Below are positions 16,267 to 27,600 of a stretch of 64,000 nt of DNA, piece by piece. Below the pieces are notes generated by a model that saw nothing but the letters and a program-made list of their open reading frames with translations, was not told the origin of the DNA and made no database searches. This DNA comes from Clostridia bacterium (GTDB taxonomy: Bacteria; Bacillota; Clostridia; Christensenellales; Aristaeellaceae): NCBI GenBank assembly GCA_017395065.1, contig JAFPWH010000024.1, forward strand, positions 62,001 to 126,000, written 5' to 3'. Made by a program: the position numbers and the translations under genes. How positions within the stretch are numbered: position 1 is the stretch's first letter; each line of letters opens with the position of its first letter.

Positions 16267-17304
16267 TCAGTCGTTGCCCAGCAGCAAAAGATTACCGAAA
16301 TCGTGGCTGCCTTCGGGCGTATGGTTGATGGACAGGCTCAGGTGGATGCCCTTGTCGATGGTGTTGGCAAAGACCTTCTGCATGTCGTTCAAATGCGGCT
16401 GAGACATATTGATGCCGTTTAGGCCTTCGAGCTTGCTCAGAAGCGGAATGAAGTGGTCGCCCTTGCCGCAAAAATGCACGATCCCGCCGTACTTTTTCAG
16501 AAGCCTTTGATCGTACTGCGCAATGAATTCCTCGAAAAAAGCGGGTGACAGGTTCATTGCGCTGTCGTCTCTGAGCGCCAGAGATCCCTTTTCCCTGTGG
16601 CGGAAATAGCTGGCCGTGCCTGCGTTGCCGGGGAAGAGCTCAAGCCAGGCGTCAAGCTGCTGAGAAATGAACTGCGTGATTTTGTCCAGCAGCGCATGGA
16701 TCTCTTCGGGCATGTCGTACAGCGCGTAAAACAGATCGCTGCCCCACAGAAGCTCCAGATTGTCCATCGGACCCTGAAGGTCAGGCTGCTCGATGTGCAC
16801 GTATTTGCCGATTCTGGGATAAGCGGCGCAAATCTCCCTGTAGAGCTTGCCCATTCGGAAGATGCCCTCGAAGTTGCCGGCGTACGTGTCCGGGATGGGC
16901 TTTTCGATCAGTGCGCAGCAGGCGTCCTCGCCCAGCTTTACGGCATTTGGCAGTGTGTCCGTTTCGCGGGGCATTTCAAACAGCGGGCAGCCGAAGGCGC
17001 TTGCGACATTGGCTACGCCGTAATTGGCCCGGACCCTGAGCGGGAAGGCGTTGGATTGCGAAAGCCGCTTGCTTACGCCCGCGAACTCACGGATTACCAT
17101 CAATTCGTCGTCCTTGATAGCGTCGTTTATGTTGACACAGGGCCATTCGATCACGGAAGGCTTTGGAACGCGCCCCTTCGGCATATCGAAGGAGGTTTTC
17201 TTATGTTCGCCCCACAGACGCCAGAATTCGAGGATCTCATCTTCAAATTCGGGATTTAAACGGTTTTCAATGTCGTCGAGATAGATTTTAAGCGCATTCG
17301 TCAT
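16267..17304 (-). CDS. Uroporphyrinogen-decarboxylase-fold protein (MtaA-like methyltransferase group)
   Basis: 345 residues of the URO-D superfamily TIM barrel. H277-F-C279-G in VHFCGKGDHF matches the zinc HxCG site of MtaA/MtbA-type corrinoid methyltransferases rather than haem-pathway HemE. The N-terminal segment carries a short extra helix region. The ATG overlaps the stop of the radical SAM gene by 4 bases (ATGA), so the two are coupled. No corrinoid-binding protein is nearby. It may move a methyl group or act on an unidentified metabolite; a HemE role is unlikely since no other haem gene is here. Confidence 0.75.
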   Translation of the reverse strand: MTNALKIYLDDIENRLNPEFEDEILEFWRLWGEHKKTSFDMPKGRVPKPSVIEWPCVNINDAIKDDELMVIREFAGVSKRLSQSNAFPLRVRANYGVANVASAFGCPLFEMPRETDTLPNAVKLGEDACCALIEKPIPDTYAGNFEGIFRMGKLYREICAAYPRIGKYVHIEQPDLQGPMDNLELLWGSDLFYALYDMPEEIHALLDKITQFISQQLDAWLELFPGNAGTASYFRHREKGSLALRDDSAMNLSPAFFEEFIAQYDQRLLKKYGGIVHFCGKGDHFIPLLSKLEGLNGINMSQPHLNDMQKVFANTIDKGIHLSLSINHTPEGSHDFGNLLLLGND

Positions 17305-18428
17305 AGTACCAACTCTCCTATTCTGTAGCCCTTGGGCAGTTCCTCTTCTTTCAGAAAACGGAAATTATCGTCACTCAGCACGGGAAGAAACGCTTCGAAC
17401 GGGATCTCGTCGAACTCGCAGCCATAGGCGCTCAGGCCGAACCAGCCGCCTTCCTTTGCCTTGAGATGCAAATCCCTGAAGAACTTTGTCCTGTTGCAGC
17501 AATCGTGGATCACGACGCCCCAATTATCCCGGGCAGCTTTTTGCATCGTTTTCAGCGTCAGAAGCCGGCTCGAGATGGGGGAGACGTAACCGTGGCGGTA
17601 CATGTACAGGTTTTCTCCGAAATAGTTCTGAAGGTTGTTCGGGTTTAAGTGCAGCTCGGCGAAGTTTATAAAGTCGATCCCGGTTTGCAGTACTGATTTA
17701 TACTTCCTGTCGAAAATCTTATAAAACTCGTTCGTCATAGGCGTTTCGACGCCCACCATCGGAATGCGCTCTTTCGCCGCGCAGATGTTTTCAAGCACCT
17801 TGTCCGCACAGAGGCTCGCGCCGAGATTGAAGCGTATTTCGTTGAGCCCGGCATCGCCGAGCGCCCTGAGGTTTTCTTTGTTTGCACTGATCCCGTTCGT
17901 GTACAGATGCTGGTATACGCCGGCCTTTGCGAACTCGGCAACGACGGGATAGTACTTTTCGATCTCCATGAACGGTTCGAGATAGACGTAGGCGACGCCG
18001 CTGGGCTTTGGATAGATGTCGAGCAGCATCGGTATGTCTTCCGTACGGAAGCGCGTACCGCCGATGTCCCACATGCCCTCTCCGATCGGCGCGATGCTGT
18101 CCAGCATGCCGTAATCATAGCAGAAGGGGCAGGCGGCGTTGCAGCGGTTGGTCTTCCGGATGGCAGTTAGTCCGCTGCCCAAAAGGCAGGATACGCAGCC
18201 CTTTGGAAAATGCGCGTCGTTTCCTATATAATATGTTCGGTCTTTCAGCGTCTTCAGGCCGGGAATCTTTTTGCGCTCCGTTTCGTGAAGCGCTTCTGTG
18301 GCGAGCTCGATTTGCGACAGTACGGCGTAAGCGATCTCCGTCTGCTTTGCGCTGAGAGGCTGTTCGTTTTCACTGAGCTGCGAAAAGAACTCAAACCAAC
18401 GAAGCGAATCGGCTTTGGAAATGTACAT
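17301..18428 (-). CDS. Radical SAM enzyme of unknown substrate
   Basis: 375 residues. The cluster motif is C96xxxC100xxC103 in RCNAACPFCY, bound by SAM. A second pair CVSC lies just before it (78/81) and several cysteines follow near the C-terminus (HDCCNRT, YGCEFDE), which could hold an auxiliary cluster. VYLEPFMEIEKYYPV and YTNGISANKENLRALGDAG fit the barrel of the SPASM/MoaA-like group. ATG 18428 follows AAAGGATGG; an upstream TTG lacks a ribosome site. It is the first gene of a two-gene operon with the URO-D-like protein. Confidence 0.82.
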   Translation of the reverse strand: MYISKADSLRWFEFFSQLSENEQPLSAKQTEIAYAVLSQIELATEALHETERKKIPGLKTLKDRTYYIGNDAHFPKGCVSCLLGSGLTAIRKTNRCNAACPFCYDYGMLDSIAPIGEGMWDIGGTRFRTEDIPMLLDIYPKPSGVAYVYLEPFMEIEKYYPVVAEFAKAGVYQHLYTNGISANKENLRALGDAGLNEIRFNLGASLCADKVLENICAAKERIPMVGVETPMTNEFYKIFDRKYKSVLQTGIDFINFAELHLNPNNLQNYFGENLYMYRHGYVSPISSRLLTLKTMQKAARDNWGVVIHDCCNRTKFFRDLHLKAKEGGWFGLSAYGCEFDEIPFEAFLPVLSDDNFRFLKEEELPKGYRIGELVL

Positions 18429-18546
18429 ATCAAACCATCCTTTCAACTGCTTAACATTTTAATCCACTTTTATTCAAAATGCGTGTATATAATATTACAA
18501 AAGTATGTAGCAATCCTTTATATTTAATTACAGAGGCGAGGAAAAC

Positions 18547-18575
18547 TTGAATTTGCCTTTGCGGTATGCTATAAT
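18547..18575 (+). promoter_or_regulatory. Promoter of the giant Ig-like protein gene
   Basis: TTGAAT at 18547-18552, a 17-base spacer and TATAAT at 18570-18575; the transcript would start near 18582. It excludes the upstream in-frame ATG at 18581 as the start. Confidence 0.82.
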
Positions 18576-18619
18576 CATAAATGTATAAGTGTGTATATGT
18601 CCATTTGGAGGTAGAATAT

Positions 18620-21600
18620 ATGAGTAAAAAACTGATTTCCGTACTGCTTGTGATAGCGCTGATGCTTACGAGCGTTTTCGCGGTGTCTGAAACCGACGGC
18701 GAAGAAGAACTGATGACCGTCATCGAACAGACCGAAACAAGCGATAGCGCAGACGGCGAAAGCGCAACGGCAGACGAGGACGAAGGCGAAGAAACCGTGA
18801 TCGTCCAAACGGCGGAAGACGAATCCGAAACCGCGGAGGACACAGAAGCGGCTGAAGATGAGACTGCCGAAGAGGATGCGCAGGAGCCGGTCCTTACCGA
18901 CGAAGCGCTCGATGATGACGAGACCGAAGACGCTTCTGCGGATGAGGAAGCGGTAGACGAGGAAAAAGCGTCTGAAGAGGAAGAAACGACGCAAGAAACC
19001 GCCGAATCCGACGAAGACGAGGATTCGGAAGAGCTTAACGAGGACGAAGAAACCGACGAAACGCCCGAAGACGAAGAAACCGAAGCCTCCGAAGGCGAAA
19101 TCGACTATTCCAGGAGCCTGAAATACAGCCCGAGCTTTGAGAAAGGCTACGTCGAGCTCGTGGATGATGCGAAGCTCTATGTCGATTATAAAGACGAAGA
19201 GGCCTTTGCAACCGTCAGCAAGGGCGTCGCGTATGCGATCAAGCGCGTCAACGCCGGAAAGAGCAACGACAAGCTGTTTATCGCCTATGCAGACGAAAGC
19301 GGAGAGTATACCGCATACGTCAATGCGTCCGCGGCTTTTGCACTCGATGCGGATGCTGTCAACGCATTCAAAACTGATTTTGAAAATCTCTCCTCCGAAA
19401 AACAGCATTTTTACGAGAAGGACAGAAACGTCTGCCTGCCCGAACTTAAAGTAACGCTGCTCGATACGGCAGAGGAGACCGTTATCCCCGACGGTGAAAA
19501 AACGGACGAAACCGAACTTCCCGCCGACAAACCTGAAGACGCGGTGACCGAAGACGAACAGGGAGAGAATATCGAAGAGGAAACCGTAGAAGAAACCGTA
19601 GAAGAAACCGTAGAAGAAACCGTAGAGGAAACCGTAGAAGAAACAACGCCTTCCGACGAAACGGATAAAGAGGACGAGCCCGAATCCGAAGAAGACGAAG
19701 AGGAAACGACGGACAAAACGGAAGAAGGCCGTACGGCAGAAGAAGACGAGTCCGACGACGAACAGACTGACGACGAAACCGACGGGCAGGTGACGCCCGA
19801 GGATACCGAAGATACGGAAGGCGAAGACGAGGGCGATACCGAAGAAGAGATCTCGCAGGACGAAACACAGGATACAGAACCTGAAAAGACGGACGAATAC
19901 ACCGAAATCATCGAATATACGCCCATCCTTACGATGAGCCTATACGGAGAGGGAGCTTCCAATGCGGGAGCAACCGCAAGCGTCGTTTTCGGCGATTTCG
20001 ATCGGGAGATCGGCCTTGGCGACAAGCTGAGCGTGAGCGCTTACTGCGTGGACGCAAGCGGCAAAAAGACGGACGACGCGGTGAGCTTCTCCTCCGAAAG
20101 CACCAACGTTACCGTTTCCGGCAGCACGGTTTCCGCCAAGTCTCTCGGAAGCTTTAAACTTGTGGCCGTAAGCGCGAACGGCGTAAAGGCCGTGCTCGAC
20201 ATGGCCGTCGTAAACGCGCCGGACAGTTTTATTCTCACGAAAGACAGCGTCACCGTGGGCGTAAACGGCACCGCGGCACTGACGTATACGGTAAACAGCG
20301 GAAGCGCTTCCTCCGCGACCTGGGCAAGCAGTGACGAAAGCGTTGCAAAAGTAAACGCTCACGGCGTCGTAACGGGTATATCCGCCGGAACCGCGGTGAT
20401 CACTGCGACGAGCTATAACGGCCTGAGCGCTTCCTGCGGCGTAAGCGTCATGAGCGAACCCGACGACATACAGCTCAATATCTCGCAGATCACGATCAGC
20501 GAAAACGAGACTGTTCGCATCGACGCGAGCTTCTCGGGTGACGCGTTCGGAAACGTCTATTGCGACGAAATTACAGGCGACGGCGAGATCAGCCTGACTT
20601 CTCTTGGCGGCGGCTCCTTCAAGCTTACCGGCCTGTGCTCGGGCAAGGTTTCGGCGACGTTCTATGTCTACAACAAAACGACCGACCGGACCTATTTTGC
20701 CCGCCTCGACATTACGGTCAAGCCCGCGGTATGCAAAATCGAGTTTACCAATCCCAGAACCGAGATCGGCTATAAAGAGACCGTAGATGTAAAGCCCGTC
20801 GCATACGACGGAAGGGGCAACGCCCTCAGCGAGACGATTACGCTGAGCACGAGTAAAAAAACCTACGTCTCCGTAAACGGCAGCAAGATCTACGGCGCGA
20901 AGACCGGCAGCGCGACGATCACCGCGACCGCGGCAAACGGCGTGAGCGCGACGCTCTCCGTAAAGACCGTGAAGGCGCCGGGCTCCGTGAGTCTCAATCT
21001 GAAAAACGCGCAGCTGAGCGTGGGAGAGAGTCTTGTCCTTACGGCGACGATTCCCTCCGGCACCGCCTCCGCGATCACGTGGACGAGCTCGAACGCTGCC
21101 GTGGCGAAGGTAGACGAAAACGGAAACGTCACCGCGCTCAAGAGCGGCACGGCGCAGATCACCGCGTCCACTTATGTCAAGGGAAAGACCGCTTCCTGCA
21201 CAGTGACCGTGAGCGAAGCGCCGCTTAGCATAAGCTTTGCAAAAGACGAATACAGCGTGCTTGAAGGCATGAACGTTAATACTTCCGTGGTATTTACGCC
21301 TGCAGGCGCTGCCGGAAACGTCGTCTATGCGATCGACAACGAAATCGTTGCGACGGTGGATGCAAACGGAACGGTGAAGGGCCTGAACGCCGGAACGGCT
21401 ACGCTGACAGCAACGACCCATTCCAACATTACCGGCATCGATTATTCAGCAAGCACGATCGTCAAGGTCGGCCCCGCTCCCTACACCATCGTGCTCGGAA
21501 CGCAGCGCACAGTCATCGGCAAGGGCGAAACGCTCGAACTGAATCCCGTGGCATACGATAAGAACGGCGAAGTCGTGAACACGACCTTCAGCGTAAGCTC

Positions 21601-24600
21601 CTCGAGCACGAAGAAGATAAGGCAAGAGGGTGCTGCTGCAATCTACGGCGTCGCGACCGGCTCTGCGGATATAACCGTAAAGGCTGAAAACGGGCTTACG
21701 AAAAAGATCAGTGTAAAAGTCGTCGCCGCACCCAAAAAGGTCACGCTGTCCAAAGCGAGTCTTACGCTCTCAGCCGGGCAAAGCGTCCAACTGAGCTACA
21801 ACTTTGATTCGAAATCGACGGTAAGCGCCATCAAATGGTCAAGCTCCGACGAAAGCGTAGCGAGCGTAGATAACGGGCTGATCGTCGCCAAAGGCGCCGG
21901 CAGCGCAAAGATACGCTGTGCCACTTACCTTGCGAACGTCTACGCGGAATGCACGGTCACCGTTTACGCGGCACCGACGTCCATCAGCTTCGAAGGCGGC
22001 GCGGTCGAAGTAAGGGAAAACGCCGTCGTCACCCCGAGCATCAAATTCGTGCCCTCCAACGCGGGCGGCGAGGTCGAGTACGGACTGCGCTTTGACGGCG
22101 TGGAAGAGATCGCGATTCTGAACGGCACGAGCGTCAAGGGCCTGTACTCCGGCACCGCGACGCTGACAGCCAAAGTCTTCAATTACGAAATCAACGATTA
22201 CGTAACCGCAAGCTGCACGCTGAAGGTCGTGCCTGCAGTAGCCAGCATCGCCTTCAGAAACGATAGGAGCAGTATAGGCCTTAAGGAGACCGTGGATCTC
22301 AAGCCCGTCGCTTACGACGCGAGAGGAAACGAAATCGACGCGAAGATAACGCTCTCGATCAAAGGAAGCTACGTCAAGCTCGTTGAGGGGACCACGGTAT
22401 TCGGTGACAAAAAGGGCACTGCGACGATAACGGCCGCGGCCGAAAACGGCGTCAAGAAAGAAGCAAAGTTCAAAGTCGTCGCCGCGCCTTCGTCCGTCAA
22501 GATCTCGGCGGAAAAAACCGATGTGGCCGTCGGCTACACCATAAGCCTGAAAGCAGTAACCACCGGCAGCGACACGGCTGACGTAACGTGGTCAAGCAGC
22601 GATGAATCCGTTCTTACGGTGGATGAAAACGGCCAGGTGACCGCGGTCGCCTATGGCTCTGCCCAGATCACTGCGACCACCTACAACGGAAAGACGGCTG
22701 TCTGCACGGTCAATGCCGTCCATGCGCCGACAGGCGTCCGCTTCGCAAGCGAAAGCTACTCCGTCGGCGAAGGCCAGAGCATACAGACGGCGCTCGTCTT
22801 CGAACCTGCAGAAAGCAGCGCAAACGCCGTATACAGCATAACGGACAGCGACAGCGAATACGAAATCGCGTCTGTAGATACGCGCGGCGTCGTCACGGGC
22901 AAAGCATCCGGCAGCGCGATCCTCGTTGCAAGCATCATGGACCACGAAACCGGCAAGGTCATCACCGCGAGCACCAAAATCACCGTGACGACCGCTCCGG
23001 AGTTCATCAAAATAACCGGCGTGACCACGATCGGCGTGGGAGAAACCGTAGACCTGAGGCCCGTCGCCTACGACGCGAGAGGCAACGAGGTAAATACGGA
23101 CTTTGCGCTCAAGAGCAACTCCGAAAGATACGTGCGCTGCTCCGGTACGAGCGTGACCGGCCGCAAAAAGGGAACCTCCACGGTTACGGTCAAAGCCGCA
23201 AACGGTCAAACGACGAGCGTGCTTATAAGGGTGCTTGAAGCGCCTAAGGCGGTAAATCTCGGCCTGAGCAGCCTGAACATGCAAATCGGAAGCGAATATA
23301 CGCTTTCGCCGAGTTACGCCGCCGGACAGACGGGCCATATGAGCTTTGCAAGCAGCGACGCTTCCGTCGCAAAGGTCTCCGAAAGCGGCGTGATCACCGC
23401 GCTCAAAGCAGGTACAGCCACGATCACCGTCACGACCTACAACAAAAAGAGCGCCAAGCTCAGCGTGACCGTGACCCAGTCGCCCACTGAGATCGACTTT
23501 AACGAAGATCAGATCCGCGTGGTGATCAACAGCACATATCAGCTGAATCCTGTATTTGCACCTGCGGGAAGCGCTGCGGAAGTGACTTACGCTTCCTCCG
23601 ACGAAAGCATCGCTTTGGTCGATGGCAGCGGCAAGATCAACGCCAAAAAGGTCGGCTCCTGCGTGATCACGGTAAGCGCCTATTCCAACGCAGAAGGCAA
23701 GACCATCAGCGCAAGCATCGCACTTGAGGTTTGCAAATACCCCGCAAAGGTCGAAGCGGGCGTGGACAGCCTCATGCTGGGCGTAGGCGAAACGCTCACG
23801 CTTTCCCCGAAAGCCTTCGACACCGACGGAAATGAGATCGAAACGACCTTTACGGTCTCTACGAGCAACAAGAAATTCGTGACCGTTAGCGGCAGCACGA
23901 TCAAAGCCGTGAAGAAAGGCGAAGCCGAGATCAGCGTCAGCGTGCCGGGCGGAAGCTCCGATACGATCAAAGTGACGGTCCTCAAAGCGCCTTCAAAGGT
24001 TCAGCTTCCGGCGTCGCTTACGATGGCGGCAGGGGAAACCTACACGCTCAAGCCCACCTTCGGCGACAAGCAGTACGGCACGGTCAAATGGACGAGCGCA
24101 GACGAAAGCATGGCAGTCGTCGACGCAAACGGCACTGTCAGCGCAAAGAAGGCAGGAAAAGTCACGATCACCGCGACGACCTTCAACAATAAGTCGGCGT
24201 CCATGACGCTGACGGTCAGCGCAGCGCCGACCGGGATCACGTTCGAGAAGGCAGCCTACAGCGTAAGCGAGGGCTCCGAGATCGCAACAAAGGTCGTCCT
24301 GACGCCTTCCGGCAGCTTTGCAAGGCCCGAATACCGCATCGTATACGAGGGCGATAACGCCATAGCGAGCGTTGATCAGAACGGCACCGTGAAAGGTCTG
24401 GTTACCGGAAACGCCGTCGTGCAGGCCAGCGTATACAACAGCGCAAACGATACTGTTTACACCGCCGAAGCGGTCATCACCGTAACGCCCGCGCCTGCAA
24501 GCATCGCCCTTAAGCAGGAGCGCACGGTCATCGGCGTCGGCGAAACGATAGACCTTATGCCCGTAGCCTATGACAGGGAAGGCAACGAAGTACAGACGAG

Positions 24601-27600
24601 CTTTACGGTCAAGTCTTCCGAAACCAAAAAGCTTGCCGTGTCCGGTACGCAGGTCAAGGGCCTAAGGGCATCCAAGGTCACAGTAACCGTGACTGCGGAC
24701 AACGGTCTTAGCATAAAGCTGCAGATCACTGTCGCGAAAGCGCCCGGCAAGGTGACTGTTTCCGCTGAAAATACAAACGTGGCGCTGAACGGAAGCATCG
24801 TACTGACGGCGAAGTGCGACAACGTGGCCGATGCCCTCGTCACCTGGACGAGCAGCGATCCTTCCGTAGCTGTTGTAAACGAACACGGTATCGTCACTGC
24901 CAAAAAGCTCGGAAGCGCGAGCATCACCGCTACCAGCTATAACGGCAAGAAGGGAAGCATCACCGTAACCGTACTGCCAGAAGCCGAAAGCCTGCACTTC
25001 GAGAAGGATGAGATAAAAGTGGGCCTCGGCAGCAGCGAGACTGTGAAGGCGGGCATCCCGCAGGGAACTGCCGCGCAGATCGTATACGTTTCCTGCAATC
25101 CTTACGTCGCAAGCGTAAACGCTTCCACGGGCAGCGTGACGGGCAACAGAGTCGGTTCGACCCGCATCGTCGCGACCATCAAAAACAGCAGCACCGGGAA
25201 GTATTACACCGCCGCATACACGGTCGTCGTAACGCCCGTTCCAGCGAGCCTCAAGAGTGCAAGCTCCCGGACCAGTCTGGGCGTGGGCGAGAAGCTTTCG
25301 CTGGACGTGATCGCTTATGACGCAAACGGCAATGAGACCGGAAGCAGCTTTACCTACGCAAGCTCCAAAACGAATTACGTGACCGTAGACAAAGACGGCG
25401 TCGTCACTGCGAAGCGCTCCGGCTCTTCTGTGATCACCGTAACAAGCTACAACAACATCACCCTTAAGATCACGATCACCGTCGTATCGTCGCCGAGCTC
25501 CATCAAGCTCACTGCCTCCGATACCAGGCTGGTCGTCGGCGAAAAAGGCTTTACGCCCACGGTTACGCTCAGCCCCAAGAAGACGGCAGGCAGCATCACC
25601 TGGTCGAGCGAAGACGAAAGCATCGCGAAGGTCGACGCAAACGGCCTGATCAAGGGCGTTTCCTTCGGCAGCACCAGAATTACGGCGAGGACCTACAACG
25701 GAAAGACCGCTTCCATCACCGTAAACGTATACAACCAGCCCGACGAGCTTCTGCTCGATCAAACTGAGATCGATCTCGGCGCCGGACAGAGCGCGACCCT
25801 GCGCTTTACCTTCAAGGAAGGCCAGTACGGTTCAGTTACCTACTCTTCCGACAACGAAAACGTCGTCACGGTCGACCAGAGCGGCAAAATGAGTGCGATA
25901 AGCAAGGGCAGCGCAAACGTGTCCGTCACCGCGGCAAACGGCGTAAAGGCAGTCTGCAAGGTCAACGTAAAGCCCGCGCCCGAAAAGATCAGTTTCAGCG
26001 AAAGCGGGATCACCATCGGCATAAACCAGACCTTCGACGCGCACGATTACATCGTACTGCCGGACGGCTGCCAGGCATCTCTGAGCTTCAGTGTAGAGTC
26101 CTCCAAAGTCCTGGAAAACAAGGGCGAAGGCGTCATCAAGGGAAAGTCTGCCGGCACCACGAGAGTAAAGGTGACGACCCACAACGGAAAGACCGCACTG
26201 CTCACCGTAAAGGTCGTGAGGGCGTCAAGCTCCTTCACGGTCAAAATCAGTGACAGCGTCGTCTTCGAGGGCAGCATCTTCAACTTCACGCCGGTCTTCC
26301 CGGCGGGCACCACGGCTGCGGTCACCTTCGCTTCGGCCGATGAAAACGTGATCAGCGTAACGGAAGACGGAACGGCCAAGGCAGTCAACGCCGGCACGAC
26401 GGTCATAACCGCGACCTCTCACAACGGCGTAAAGGTCAACACAACGGTGACCGTCTACAGGCACGTCGAGAGCGTGAGCCTCGAAAGCGAGAGCCTGAGC
26501 CTTGTACACTACGACAGCTATAAGCTCAAGGCGACCATAGCGCCCGAAGGCGTGTACGACACGACGCTTACTTGGACGAGCAGCGACGAGAACACGGTCA
26601 CCGTAAGCAGTGACGGCACTGTCACGGCACTTAACGTCACCTTTGCGCCTGTGACCGTCACGGCGACCAGCAACGACGGAAATATCAGCGCAAGTTGCCT
26701 TATCACGGTGACTCCCGTGCGCGTAAGCGACATCGAGCTTTCAAGCAGCGAGATCGTTCTCGAAAAGGGCAGAAGCGCGTCTGTTCAGGCCACCGTCGCA
26801 CCGGACAACGCGGACGACAAGAGCGTCAGCTGGACAAGCAGTGACCCGTCCGTCGCCAAGGTGGACGGCGAGGGCAACATCACGGCAGTCAGCGGAAGCG
26901 GCACGGCAGTGATCAGCTGCATCAGCAACGACACAGGCGTCAAGAAGACGGTCAAGGTGACTGCAGAGAATGTTCGCCTGATATCCGCGGTCCTGAGCAG
27001 CGAGGAGTTCACGATAGAGCATTACAGTCAGGCTGATCTGAGCTACACGCTCGAGCCTTCGGATGCCGACATCGCAAGCGCGGTATGGACGGTCAGCAAT
27101 CCCGCCGTTCTTTCGGTCAGCCAAAGCGGCCGCCTGGACGCGCTCAAAGAAGGCTCCTCCACGGTGTCGCTGAAGATTACCGATACGCACGGCTTTGCCT
27201 ACACGCTAACCTGCAAGGTCAATGTCGAGCCGGTAAGAGTCAAGTCCATTGCGCTCAGCCAGCAGGAGATCACGCTGCGCACAGGCAAAACGGGGACCAT
27301 AACTGTCGACGTCCGGCCGGATAACGCGGACAACAGAAACGTCAGCTGGAAGATCGAAAACAGCAAGATCGCCGGCATCAAATCGCAATCCGCTAACTCC
27401 GTCGTGCTTTCCGGCATTTCCGAAGGCGAAACCAGGATAACCGCGACCAGCGAAGACGGCGGCTATACGGCCGAATGTGTCGTTAAGGTATACGGCGAAC
27501 TGGAAGCAAAAGTCACGCCTAACTTTACGAGGATCACGCTCACCAACGACATCGTTTGGAAGATTGACGCGGTCAATGCCATCGGCAGCGTGAACTACAC

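Noticed and set aside
16267-17304. HemE, uroporphyrinogen decarboxylase of haem synthesis
   Set aside because: The HxCG zinc site and the lack of HemE N-terminal motifs or haem neighbours fit the methyltransferase branch better.
19577-19644. CRISPR-like repeat
   Set aside because: Units are 12 bp, contiguous, in frame in a coding region, with no spacers.
19940-21421. A 493-codon minus-strand frame inside the giant Ig-like gene, and others like it (24662-25762, 27206-27955)
   Set aside because: They are shadows of a repetitive, high-GC gene: no ribosome sites, no recognisable domains, Arg/Gly/Ala-rich composition.
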